Source: Saprospiraceae bacterium
GTDB taxonomy: Bacteria > Bacteroidota > Bacteroidia > Chitinophagales > Saprospiraceae
Reading direction: 5' to 3'
Assembly (NCBI GenBank): GCA_027031185.1
Contig: JALVEF010000057.1
Location: forward strand, 1 to 5,224
DNA: 5,224 nt
How positions within the stretch are numbered: position 1 is the first letter of the stretch; the number at the start of each line of letters is the position of its first letter. The notes under the pieces are model-generated. The model saw only the letters and a list, made by a program, of their open reading frames with translations. It was not told where the DNA came from and did no database searches. The position numbers and the translations under genes are program-made. Shown one piece after another: positions 1 through 4,973 of the stretch.

Positions 1-54
1 CGCGTGGGCTTTTATTGTGATGAATGCCACTTGCCCCGCGCCAAGGGCAAGTAA
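1..54 (+). CDS. Possible C-terminal end of an upstream gene (partial)
   Basis: Frame 1 is open from the window edge to a TAA at 52-54 and reads RVGFYCDECHLPRAKGK. The tail contains a CxxCH cluster that could bind metal. I do not recognise the protein and cannot give a function. The case for coding rests on the second copy of this stretch at 296-349: it keeps the same frame and stop, and its only difference (G45 versus A340) changes AAG to AAA, both lysine. One synonymous change is weak evidence, and 17 codons can be open by chance. The alternative is a non-coding repeat. Sequence upstream of position 1 would decide. Confidence 0.3.
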   Translation, partial: RVGFYCDECHLPRAKGK

Positions 55-64
55 GTGCGGGACG
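1..64 (+). repeat. 64-bp direct repeat, copy 1
   Basis: Positions 1-64 match 296-359 at 63 of 64 bases, with an offset of 295 bp. The copy may begin outside the window. It contains a hairpin, ACTTGCCC (29-36) with GGGCAAGT (45-52), that overlaps the possible stop codon at 52-54. The single difference between copies removes the innermost pair of this stem. Confidence 0.9.
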
Positions 65-171
65 TTGAAATCGTTTACGGTGAGCGCCGTCGAACCGCTG
101 ACGCGGTTGAATGCTTCGCGTTGAATACGCCCCTGCCGGGGCGTGTTGAAGTGGCCCTTCGGGCCGTTGAA
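64..171 (+). repeat. Array of small hairpins joined by GTTGAA linkers
   Basis: GTTGAA occurs at 64-69, 106-111, 120-125, 145-150 and 166-171, and the variant GTCGAA at 89-94. Most intervals between them form a small hairpin with its own stem: ACGG/CCGT (77-80 with 87-90), CCGC/GCGG (95-98 with 103-106), ACGCCCC/GGGGCGT (127-133 with 138-144, loop TGCC) and GGCCC/GGGCC (153-157 with 161-165, loop TTC). The linker is constant while the stems vary, which is unlike a simple tandem repeat. There is no sign of translation. Its function is unknown; it resembles the repetitive extragenic palindrome families of some bacterial genomes. Confidence 0.75.
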
Positions 172-195
172 TTTCCTGCGCTCACGTGCTGTTTG

Positions 196-227
196 ATGGT
201 CCAGGGTACAAGGTCAATGGTCCAGGG
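196..227 (+). repeat. Short direct repeat ATGGTCCAGGG, two copies
   Basis: ATGGTCCAGGG is present at 196-206 and 217-227, a spacing of 21 bp. The rest of 172-295 shows no gene or motif I recognise, apart from a loose resemblance of 244-264 to the end of the 64-bp repeat. Confidence 0.5.
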
Positions 228-295
228 GGCATGGTTGCACATCAAGGGTAAGTGCGTGGGGGACTAGCTTTGCGGGAATTAAGCTTTGGTCCTTC

Positions 296-359
296 CGCGT
301 GGGCTTTTATTGTGATGAATGCCACTTGCCCCGCGCCAAAGGCAAGTAAGTGCGGGACG
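296..359 (+). repeat. 64-bp direct repeat, copy 2 (possible duplicated gene 3' end)
   Basis: This is a near-identical copy of 1-64, with G45 replaced by A340. In the corresponding frame it reads the same 17-residue tail ending in TAA (347-349). That frame stays open back to a stop at 194-196, but there is no convincing start or ribosome binding site. It is best read as a duplicated 3' fragment of the upstream gene or as a dispersed repeat, not an independent gene. The right boundary (359/360) abuts the octamer array. Confidence 0.85.
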
Positions 360-393
360 GTTCTTCGATTCTTCAATTCTTCGATTTCTCAAT
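359..393 (+). repeat. TCTTCRAT octamer array, copy A
   Basis: After GG there are four exact-length octamers: TCTTCGAT (362-369), TCTTCAAT (370-377), TCTTCGAT (378-385) and TTCTCAAT (386-393). The same type of array lies in opposite orientation at 4974-5016 on the other side of metH. The 8-bp register is incompatible with a conserved reading frame, so this is a low-complexity tandem repeat. Confidence 0.85.
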
Positions 394-612
394 CACAAAA
401 AGCCGGGAAGAAAAAAAATTTGTCACCCACTCACGCAACGTATTTTTCAGAGTGGACTCATACTGCGTTGTTGAACGCTTGCGCGTTGGATTTGCCGCGC
501 TTGCTTGCCCGGAATGCCGCTACAGGCAGGCCCGCGCATGGCTCGGCCGGCCGGCTGCCAAAGCGGCGAGGGCTGTCCAATGAACGAATGATGGATGCAG
601 GCGTTGATAGGA
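394..612 (+). other. metH upstream region, no gene recognised
   Basis: This stretch should contain the metH promoter. A poly-A patch at 411-418 is followed by TTGTCA (420-425) and TATTTT (441-446), but their 15-bp spacing is short for a sigma-70 promoter, so this is only a weak candidate. The sequence is open in the metH frame back to 252, but its translation is not protein-like and lies outside the known family length. I see no cobalamin riboswitch B12 box and no S-adenosylhomocysteine riboswitch motif. The GC-rich palindrome GCCGGCCGGC lies at 546-555. Confidence 0.4.
470..490 (+). repeat. Degenerate copy of a GTTGAA hairpin unit
   Basis: The stretch GTTGAACGCTTGCGCGTTG (470-488) closely matches 106-123 of the GTTGAA array, with one substitution and one inserted base. 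It is a solitary member of the same repeat family, about 300 bp downstream of the main array. Confidence 0.5.
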
Positions 613-650
613 GCAGGGGCGGACAGACTCCGCCCCTGCCTTATTGTTTT
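613..650 (+). terminator. Terminator-like hairpin just upstream of metH start
   Basis: GCAGGGGCGGA (613-623) pairs perfectly with TCCGCCCCTGC (629-639), giving an 11-bp GC-rich stem with a CAGAC loop. A U-rich run follows (CTTATTGTTTT, 640-650). This has the form of an intrinsic terminator and ends only 3 nt before the metH ATG. It could terminate upstream transcription, act as a metH attenuator, or be another extragenic palindrome. I found no convincing alternative antiterminator pairing. It occupies the place where a Shine-Dalgarno sequence would be expected. Confidence 0.5.
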
Positions 651-653
651 GCA

Positions 654-3600
654 ATGAGCCGAAAGAAGACAGAGAACTACGACCGCCTGCTGGAACTGGC
701 GCGCACGCGCATCCTGGTGCTGGACGGTGCCATGGGCACCATGATTCAGCGCTACCGGCTGACGGAAAAGGACTTCCGTGGCACCCGCTTTGCCGATCAC
801 GCGCATGACCTGACGGGCAATAACGACCTGCTCTCGCTGACCAGACCCGATGTCATCGAGGCCATCCATCGCGCGTATCTGGATGCCGGCGCCGATATCA
901 TCGAAACCAATACGTTTAGCAGCACATCCATCGCGCAGGCGGACTATGGCCTGGAGTCGCTGGCGTATGAGCTGAATGTGGCCGCCGCGCAAATCGCGCG
1001 GCGGGCCGCTGATGACTTCACGCGCCGGACACCGGCGCGTCCCCGCTTTGTCGCCGGTTCTATGGGACCCACCAACAAGACCGCTTCACTCTCACCGGAT
1101 GTCAATGACCCGGGGGCGCGGAGCATCAGCTTTGACGAATTGGTGGCAGCCTACTATGAACAGGCGCGCGGGCTGCTGGACGGCGGAGTGGATATTCTCT
1201 TGATAGAGACGGTCTTTGACACGCTCAATGCCAAGGCGGCACTCTTTGCCATTGACAGGCTGTTTGAGGAACGCGGGGCGCAATGGCCGGTGATGGTGTC
1301 CGGTACCATTACCGATGCCAGCGGCCGCACGTTGTCGGGCCAGACCGTGGAGGCCTTTTGGATTTCGATCAGCCACTTTGATCTCTTTTGTGTCGGGCTC
1401 AACTGCGCCCTGGGGGCCAAAGAGATGCGCCCCCACATTGAGACCTTGTCCGCCTTGCATCCCGGTCTGGTCAGCGCTTATCCCAACGCCGGCCTGCCCA
1501 ATGAACTTGGCGAGTATGACCAGGGACCGGAGGAGATGCGCCGCTATATCCGCGACTTTGTCGCCAACCGGTTTGTCAATATCGTCGGCGGCTGCTGCGG
1601 CACCACGCCCGACCACATCCGCCTGATGGCCGAAGCCTGTGACGGTCTCCCGCCGCGGGTCCCACCGGCCCCGCGGCAGGAGACGATGCTCAGCGGCCTG
1701 GAGCCTTTGATATTTACCAAGGATATCAATTTCGTCAATGTGGGGGAACGCACCAATGTCACAGGTTCCCGGAAGTTTGCCCGGCTGATCCGCGAGGAAA
1801 AGTATGAAGAGGCGCTCGCCGTGGCACGGCAGCAAGTGGAAAACGGCGCCCAGATCATTGACGTCAACATGGACGAGGCGATGCTGGATTCCGAAGCAGC
1901 CATGACGCGCTTTCTCCGCCTGGTCGCCGCCGAACCGGACATCGCCCGCGTGCCGGTCATGCTGGACTCGTCCAAATTCTCTGTCATCGAAGCCGGCTTG
2001 AAGTGTCTGCAAGGCAAGGGCATCGTCAACTCCATCTCACTCAAAGAAGGCGAAGCGGCTTTTATCGAAAAGGCCCGCCGCATCAAACGCTACGGTGCCG
2101 CGATGATCGTGATGGCGTTTGACGAAAAGGGACAGGCTGATACCATCGACCGCAAGGTCGAAATCTCTCTCCGCGCGTACCGCTTGCTGACTGAAAAGGC
2201 AGGTATCAAGCCACAGGATATCATCTTCGATCCCAACATCTTTGCAGTGGGCACGGGTATCCGGGGACACAACCGGTATGCGATCAACTTTATCGAGGCG
2301 ACGCGTATTATTAAAAAAAGATTGCCGCTGACGCGTGTCAGCGGCGGGGTTTCCAACGTCTCGTTTTCGTTTCGTGGCAACAATGCCGTGCGGGAGGCGA
2401 TGCATGCGGCCTTCCTGTACCATGCCATACAGGCGGGGATGGACATGGGCATCGTCAATGCGGGTATGATCGAAGTGTATGAGGCCATTGACAAGGAACT
2501 GCTGGAGCGCGTCGAAGACGTCTTGTTTGACCGCCGGCCGGATGCGACAGAGCGGCTGGTGGAGCTGGCCGAGACGTATAAAGGGAAGAGAAATAAACGG
2601 GAGCGGGATCTGTCCTGGCGCCAAAAGCCGGTGGAGGAGCGGTTGGCTCATGCACTCGTCAAGGGAATTACGGAGTACATCATCGCGGACACCGAGGAGG
2701 CCTTTCACAAGTACCGGGATCCGCTTCGCGTGATCGAGGGGCCGCTGATGGATGGCATGCGCGTGGTGGGCGACTTGTTTGGCGCCGGCAAGATGTTTTT
2801 GCCCCAGGTCGTCAAGAGTGCGCGCGTGATGAAGCAGGCCGTGGCGTGGCTGACACCGCACATCGAAGCACAGCGCCATCAGGCGGGCAGCCGCCCCAAG
2901 GGCAAAATCCTGCTCGCTACGGTCAAGGGCGATGTCCACGACATCGGCAAGAATATCGTGGGTGTGGTATTGGGCTGCAACAATTACCACATCATTGACC
3001 TGGGCGTGATGGTGCCTTCGGACAAGATATTGAGTGTGGCTCGCGAGGAGGGCGTGGATATCATCGGTCTGAGCGGCTTGATCACTCCGTCGCTGGAGGA
3101 GATGGTCCACATCGCCAAGGAAATGGAGCGGACGGGCATGGATATTCCGCTACTGGTAGGAGGCGCCACGACGTCAAAGCTGCATACGGCCGTCAAAATC
3201 GCACCCGAATACCGGGGCCCGGTCGTGCACGCGCTCGATGCGTCGGTCTCGGTGACCATCGCCGGTGCTTTGCTCAGCGAGACGCGTCCCGCCTTCGTCA
3301 GGCAGGTGGAGGAAGACTATGCGCGCTTACGTGCGGCGCGCGCCGCACGTAAGCAGCGGCGGGAATATCTGCCCTTGGCACAGGCCCGCGCCAATAAGCT
3401 GCGGCTTGACTGGAATACTTACGAACCGCCCGTGCCCGTCCGGCCGGGGATTCACTCCTTTGACGACTACCCGCTGGAAGACATCGCGGCATACATAGAC
3501 TGGACGCCCTTCTTCTCGAGTTGGCAGTTGGCCGGCAAATTTCCCGCTATCCTGGAAGATCCCGTGGTAGGCGAACAAGCCACCCAATTGTACGAGGATG

Positions 3601-4337
3601 GTCGCCGCATGCTGGATCAAATTATTTCTGAAAAATGGTTGACGGCCAGGGCCGTCATCGGTTTGTTCGGTGCGAATTCCAACGGGGCGGATGACATCGC
3701 TGTCTATGATGCCGGGGGGCGGCATCTGGCGACGCTGTGCCACTTGCGCCAGCAACTGAAAAAGGCGACAGGAATTCCGAACCGCTGTCTGGCGGACTAT
3801 ATCCTCCCGGAGAGTGAGGGCAAGCGCGACTACATCGGCGCGTTTGCGGTGACGGCGGGCATCGGCATCGAAGCCCATGTCAAGCGTTTTGAGGACGCAC
3901 ATGACGACTACTCGGCGATCCTGCTGAAGGCGCTGGCGGACCGCTTGGCGGAGGCATTTGCGGAATTGATGCACGCACGGGTGCGTCGCGAGTTCTGGGG
4001 ATATGCGCCGGACGAGGCGCTGGGCAATGAAGACCTCATCCGCGAGAAATACCGCGGCATCCGGCCGGCGCCGGGTTATCCGGCGTGTCCGGAGCACACC
4101 GAAAAGGCCAAGTTGTTTGCATTGTTGGATGTGACGGCGCGGACGGGTATCCGGCTGACGGAGAGCTATGCGATGTATCCGGCGGCTTCGGTGAGCGGCT
4201 GGTACTTTGCGCATCCGCAAGCGCGCTACTTCGGGGTGGGCAAGATCCTGGATGACCAGGTCGAAGACTACGCCCGACGCAAGGGGATGAGCCTGGAAGA
4301 AGCGCGCAAGTGGCTGGCAACACAGATGATTAATTAA
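654..4337 (+). CDS. metH: Cobalamin-dependent methionine synthase (5-methyltetrahydrofolate-homocysteine methyltransferase)
   Basis: This cytoplasmic enzyme moves the methyl group of 5-methyltetrahydrofolate via cobalamin to homocysteine, giving methionine and tetrahydrofolate. The 1227-residue product equals the E. coli MetH length and keeps the module order. The homocysteine domain (about 15-330) has zinc ligands C251, C314 and C315 (NCALG and GGCCGTT). The pterin domain (about 355-640) contains FVNVGERTNVTGS and DVNMDE. The cobalamin cap (about 650-745) leads to the B12-binding domain (about 748-885), with D760, H762 and G765 of DVHDIG and S813. The S-adenosylmethionine-dependent reactivation domain (about 905-1227) has D949, E1100 and RPAPGYPAC (R1137, Y1142).

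I chose ATG 654 because the protein then begins like E. coli MetH; the frame is open back to 252, but that extension looks non-coding. There is no Shine-Dalgarno sequence; AGGAG (609-613) is too distant. It appears to be a lone gene. Its DNA carries unusually long inverted repeats. Confidence 0.98.
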   Translation: MSRKKTENYDRLLELARTRILVLDGAMGTMIQRYRLTEKDFRGTRFADHAHDLTGNNDLLSLTRPDVIEAIHRAYLDAGADIIETNTFSSTSIAQADYGLESLAYELNVAAAQIARRAADDFTRRTPARPRFVAGSMGPTNKTASLSPDVNDPGARSISFDELVAAYYEQARGLLDGGVDILLIETVFDTLNAKAALFAIDRLFEERGAQWPVMVSGTITDASGRTLSGQTVEAFWISISHFDLFCVGLNCALGAKEMRPHIETLSALHPGLVSAYPNAGLPNELGEYDQGPEEMRRYIRDFVANRFVNIVGGCCGTTPDHIRLMAEACDGLPPRVPPAPRQETMLSGLEPLIFTKDINFVNVGERTNVTGSRKFARLIREEKYEEALAVARQQVENGAQIIDVNMDEAMLDSEAAMTRFLRLVAAEPDIARVPVMLDSSKFSVIEAGLKCLQGKGIVNSISLKEGEAAFIEKARRIKRYGAAMIVMAFDEKGQADTIDRKVEISLRAYRLLTEKAGIKPQDIIFDPNIFAVGTGIRGHNRYAINFIEATRIIKKRLPLTRVSGGVSNVSFSFRGNNAVREAMHAAFLYHAIQAGMDMGIVNAGMIEVYEAIDKELLERVEDVLFDRRPDATERLVELAETYKGKRNKRERDLSWRQKPVEERLAHALVKGITEYIIADTEEAFHKYRDPLRVIEGPLMDGMRVVGDLFGAGKMFLPQVVKSARVMKQAVAWLTPHIEAQRHQAGSRPKGKILLATVKGDVHDIGKNIVGVVLGCNNYHIIDLGVMVPSDKILSVAREEGVDIIGLSGLITPSLEEMVHIAKEMERTGMDIPLLVGGATTSKLHTAVKIAPEYRGPVVHALDASVSVTIAGALLSETRPAFVRQVEEDYARLRAARAARKQRREYLPLAQARANKLRLDWNTYEPPVPVRPGIHSFDDYPLEDIAAYIDWTPFFSSWQLAGKFPAILEDPVVGEQATQLYEDGRRMLDQIISEKWLTARAVIGLFGANSNGADDIAVYDAGGRHLATLCHLRQQLKKATGIPNRCLADYILPESEGKRDYIGAFAVTAGIGIEAHVKRFEDAHDDYSAILLKALADRLAEAFAELMHARVRREFWGYAPDEALGNEDLIREKYRGIRPAPGYPACPEHTEKAKLFALLDVTARTGIRLTESYAMYPAASVSGWYFAHPQARYFGVGKILDDQVEDYARRKGMSLEEARKWLATQMIN
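982..1004. repeat. Hairpin inside metH, 9-bp perfect stem
   Basis: CCGCCGCGC (982-990) pairs with GCGCGGCGG (996-1004) across the loop AAATC. It covers residues 110-117 of MetH, an alanine- and arginine-rich helix stretch. The protein sequence alone could partly explain it. Confidence 0.7.
1020..1040. repeat. Hairpin inside metH, 9-bp perfect stem with 3-nt loop
   Basis: ACGCGCCGG (1020-1028) pairs with CCGGCGCGT (1032-1040) across the loop ACA. It covers residues 123-129 (TRRTPAR), a position where E. coli MetH has a different sequence (TARTPEK). It lies only 15 bp after the hairpin at 982-1004. Confidence 0.75.
1645..1684. repeat. Long hairpin inside metH over the homocysteine-pterin linker
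   Basis: Bases 1645-1659 pair with 1670-1684 at 14 of 15 positions. GTCTCC pairs with GGAGAC, then comes one C-A mismatch (1651/1678), then GCCGCGGG pairs with CCCGCGGC. The loop is 10 nt (1660-1669). It encodes residues 331-344, the variable linker between the homocysteine and pterin domains. Confidence 0.85.
2324..2345. repeat. Hairpin inside metH, 9-bp perfect stem with 4-nt loop
   Basis: GCCGCTGAC (2324-2332) pairs with GTCAGCGGC (2337-2345) across the loop GCGT. It spans residues 557-564, just before the conserved SGGVSNVSFSFRG motif of the pterin domain. Confidence 0.75.
3325..3354. repeat. Perfect 30-bp loopless palindrome inside metH
   Basis: GCTTACGTGCGGCGC (3325-3339) is followed directly by its exact reverse complement (3340-3354). 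The palindrome covers residues 891-901 (arginine- and alanine-rich, LRAARAARK). This is the linker between the B12-binding domain and the reactivation domain. The linker has the same length as in E. coli MetH, so it is not a simple insertion. Confidence 0.95.
3640..3657. repeat. Near-palindrome inside metH, 8-bp stem with 2-nt loop
   Basis: TGACGGCC (3640-3647) pairs with GGCCGTCA (3650-3657) across the loop AG. The two-base loop matches the form of the intergenic GGCT-NN-AGCC hairpins downstream of the gene. It encodes residues 996-1002. Confidence 0.7.
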
Positions 4338-4360
4338 AAATGAAAAATTAAAAATTAAAA
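4333..4360 (+). repeat. ATKAAAA heptamer repeat overlapping the metH stop codon
   Basis: There are four 7-bp units: ATTAAAA (4333-4339), ATGAAAA (4340-4346), ATTAAAA (4347-4353) and ATTAAAA (4354-4360). The first unit contains the metH stop codon (4335-4337). It resembles the short tandem heptamer repeats known from several bacterial groups. It is not a terminator. Confidence 0.8.
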
Positions 4361-4468
4361 ATAGTTTTCATGCTCCTGGCGGGAAGGTATGGTTTAATCT
4401 TTTGAGGTTTGTTGTGATATACGTTCCGCATTGAAAGGGGAAAGTCCGTTTTGTTTTGCCTTGCTTTC

Positions 4469-4513
4469 TTTTGCTTTGCCGTCAGCTTTAGCTGACGGAT
4501 AGAAAGAGCAAAA
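4469..4513. repeat. REP-like two-part hairpin
   Basis: The inner stem is CCGTCAGC (4479-4486) with GCTGACGG (4491-4498) and the loop TTTA. An outer stem of TTTTGCT (4469-4475) with AGCAAAA (4507-4513) encloses it. It is the first strong hairpin after metH, but no U-run follows, so I do not call it a terminator. Its TTTTGCT arms recur in the hairpins near 4571 and 4911. Confidence 0.7.
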
Positions 4514-4520
4514 CTAATCG

Positions 4521-4532
4521 GGGCTTCAGCCC
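4521..4532. repeat. Palindrome GGGCT-TC-AGCCC
   Basis: GGGCT (4521-4525) pairs with AGCCC (4528-4532) across a two-base loop. It is the first member of the GGCT-NN-AGCC hairpin cluster. Confidence 0.7.
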
Positions 4533-4550
4533 ATTCATGGCCGGGAAGTC

Positions 4551-4564
4551 GGGGCTAAAGCCCC
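4551..4564. repeat. Palindrome GGGGCT-AA-AGCCCC
   Basis: GGGGCT (4551-4556) pairs with AGCCCC (4559-4564) across the loop AA. It has the same core and loop size as its neighbours but a different outer stem. Confidence 0.75.
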
Positions 4565-4589
4565 TGTATTTTTGGCTTCTCTACCCGGC
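4563..4589 (+). repeat. Uninterrupted copy of the miniature element's target sequence
   Basis: This stretch begins CCTGTATTTTTGGCTTCTC and continues TACCCGGC. It matches 4901-4926 with two substitutions and one gap. The second copy is split by the miniature element at its CTGTATTT, so this one shows how the target looked before insertion. Confidence 0.65.
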
Positions 4590-4604
4590 GGCTGAAGCCG
4601 CCGG
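4585..4604. repeat. Palindrome CCGGCGGCT-GA-AGCCGCCGG
   Basis: A 9-bp perfect stem (4585-4593 with 4596-4604) with a two-base loop. It is the strongest member of the GGCT-NN-AGCC cluster. It sits next to TTCTCTACC, which also precedes the hairpin at 4911-4946. Confidence 0.8.
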
Positions 4605-4636
4605 CAAGATTGACTGAGGCTTTTGGGGGCTCATTT

Positions 4637-4654
4637 TGTCGGCTAAAGCCGACA
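4637..4654. repeat. Palindrome TGTCGGCT-AA-AGCCGACA
   Basis: An 8-bp perfect stem (4637-4644 with 4647-4654) with the loop AA. It is the fourth GGCT-NN-AGCC hairpin within about 135 bp. Confidence 0.75.
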
Positions 4655-4662
4655 GAAGTTTG

Positions 4663-4715
4663 GCAATGAATGTTTTGCCGGCGCCCACCGGCAAAACAGG
4701 CATTTTTTCATTTGC
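4663..4715 (+). terminator. Composite hairpin with U-run, candidate intrinsic terminator
   Basis: TGTTTTGCCGG (4671-4681) pairs perfectly with CCGGCAAAACA (4688-4698), an 11-bp stem with the loop CGCCCA. Six T follow at 4703-4708, 4 nt after the stem. An outer arm, GCAATGAA (4663-4670) with TTCATTTGC (4707-4715), can extend the structure. It could end metH transcription about 340 bp after the stop codon, but it may equally be one more repetitive palindrome of this cluster. Confidence 0.35.
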
Positions 4716-4730
4716 TTTGCTTTGCCGCTC

Positions 4731-4738
4731 CTGTATTT
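4731..4738 (+). repeat. Left 8-bp target site duplication CTGTATTT
   Basis: CTGTATTT directly precedes the terminal repeat of the miniature element and is repeated exactly at 4902-4909 after its other end. Confidence 0.85.
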
Positions 4739-4901
4739 GTAACTGTTTAGGTACCCGCTGTTTTTGTGCTAAAATGCCCTTTTTGCACCTACCTTTGCCA
4801 AAATTTTCTCATGTAGCGCTGCTACACATCGAAAATTTTAGCTTCGGTAGGCACAAAAATGCCTATTTTATCCCTAAAAACAGGAGCACCTAAACAGTTA
4901 C
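4739..4901. mobile_element. Complete 163-bp palindromic miniature element (MITE), probably IS66-mobilised
   Basis: The ends GTAACTGTTTAGGT (4739-4752) and ACCTAAACAGTTAC (4888-4901) are perfect 14-bp inverted repeats, flanked by an exact 8-bp duplication, CTGTATTT. Pairing continues inward almost to the centre: CTGTTTTT with AAAAACAG, CCTACC (4788-4793) with GGTAGG (4846-4851), AAAATTTTC (4800-4808) with GAAAATTTT (4831-4839), and a tip TGTAGC-GCT-GCTACA (4812-4826). There is no transposase gene, so it must move in trans. IS66-family elements typically have GTAA termini and 8-bp duplications, so a helper of that family is inferred. A short reading frame across its left part is not credible coding sequence. 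Confidence 0.85.
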
Positions 4902-4909
4902 CTGTATTT
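4902..4909 (+). repeat. Right 8-bp target site duplication CTGTATTT
   Basis: This is the exact partner of 4731-4738. The sequence continues TTTGCTTTTCTACCGGC, which matches the uninterrupted paralogous repeat at 4563-4589, as expected if the element inserted into such a copy. Confidence 0.85.
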
Positions 4910-4910
4910 T

Positions 4911-4946
4911 TTGCTTTTCTACCGGCAATTAACCCGGGTAAAGCAA
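4911..4946. repeat. REP-like hairpin with TTGCTTT/AAAGCAA arms
   Basis: TTGCTTT (4911-4917) pairs with AAAGCAA (4940-4946), and inside it ACCGG (4921-4925) can pair with CCGGGT with one bulge. It shares its arm sequence with the hairpins at 4469-4513 and 4571-4604. Confidence 0.6.
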
Positions 4947-4973
4947 TTTGCTTCCGTCTGGCGTTTTTGTTTA

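Noticed and set aside
64..171. CRISPR array
   Set aside because: The repeated part is only 6 bp and the intervals are 8-19 bp self-complementary stems of varying length, unlike repeats and spacers.
55..267. Small plus-strand ORF of 70 residues
   Set aside because: It lies across the GTTGAA hairpin array, has no ribosome binding site, and its translation only reflects the repeat units.
252..653. N-terminal extension of metH to the upstream in-frame ATG at 252
   Set aside because: It would add 134 residues with no MetH homology, encoded by the 64-bp repeat, the octamer array and the terminator-like hairpin. Starting at 654 gives 1227 residues, matching the family.
1..653. Cobalamin or S-adenosylhomocysteine riboswitch upstream of metH
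   Set aside because: GCCACTTGCC in the 64-bp repeat faintly recalls a B12-box, but the rest of the conserved cobalamin core is missing and the sequence is duplicated. No S-adenosylhomocysteine riboswitch core was found.
447..4323. Several long minus-strand and alternative-frame ORFs over metH
   Set aside because: They are shadows of a high-GC coding sequence. The plus-strand frame carries all conserved MetH motifs and leaves no room for an overlapping gene.
4636..4893. 85-residue ORF downstream of metH
   Set aside because: It starts within a hairpin and reads through the miniature element; the sequence is explained by palindromes, not by coding.
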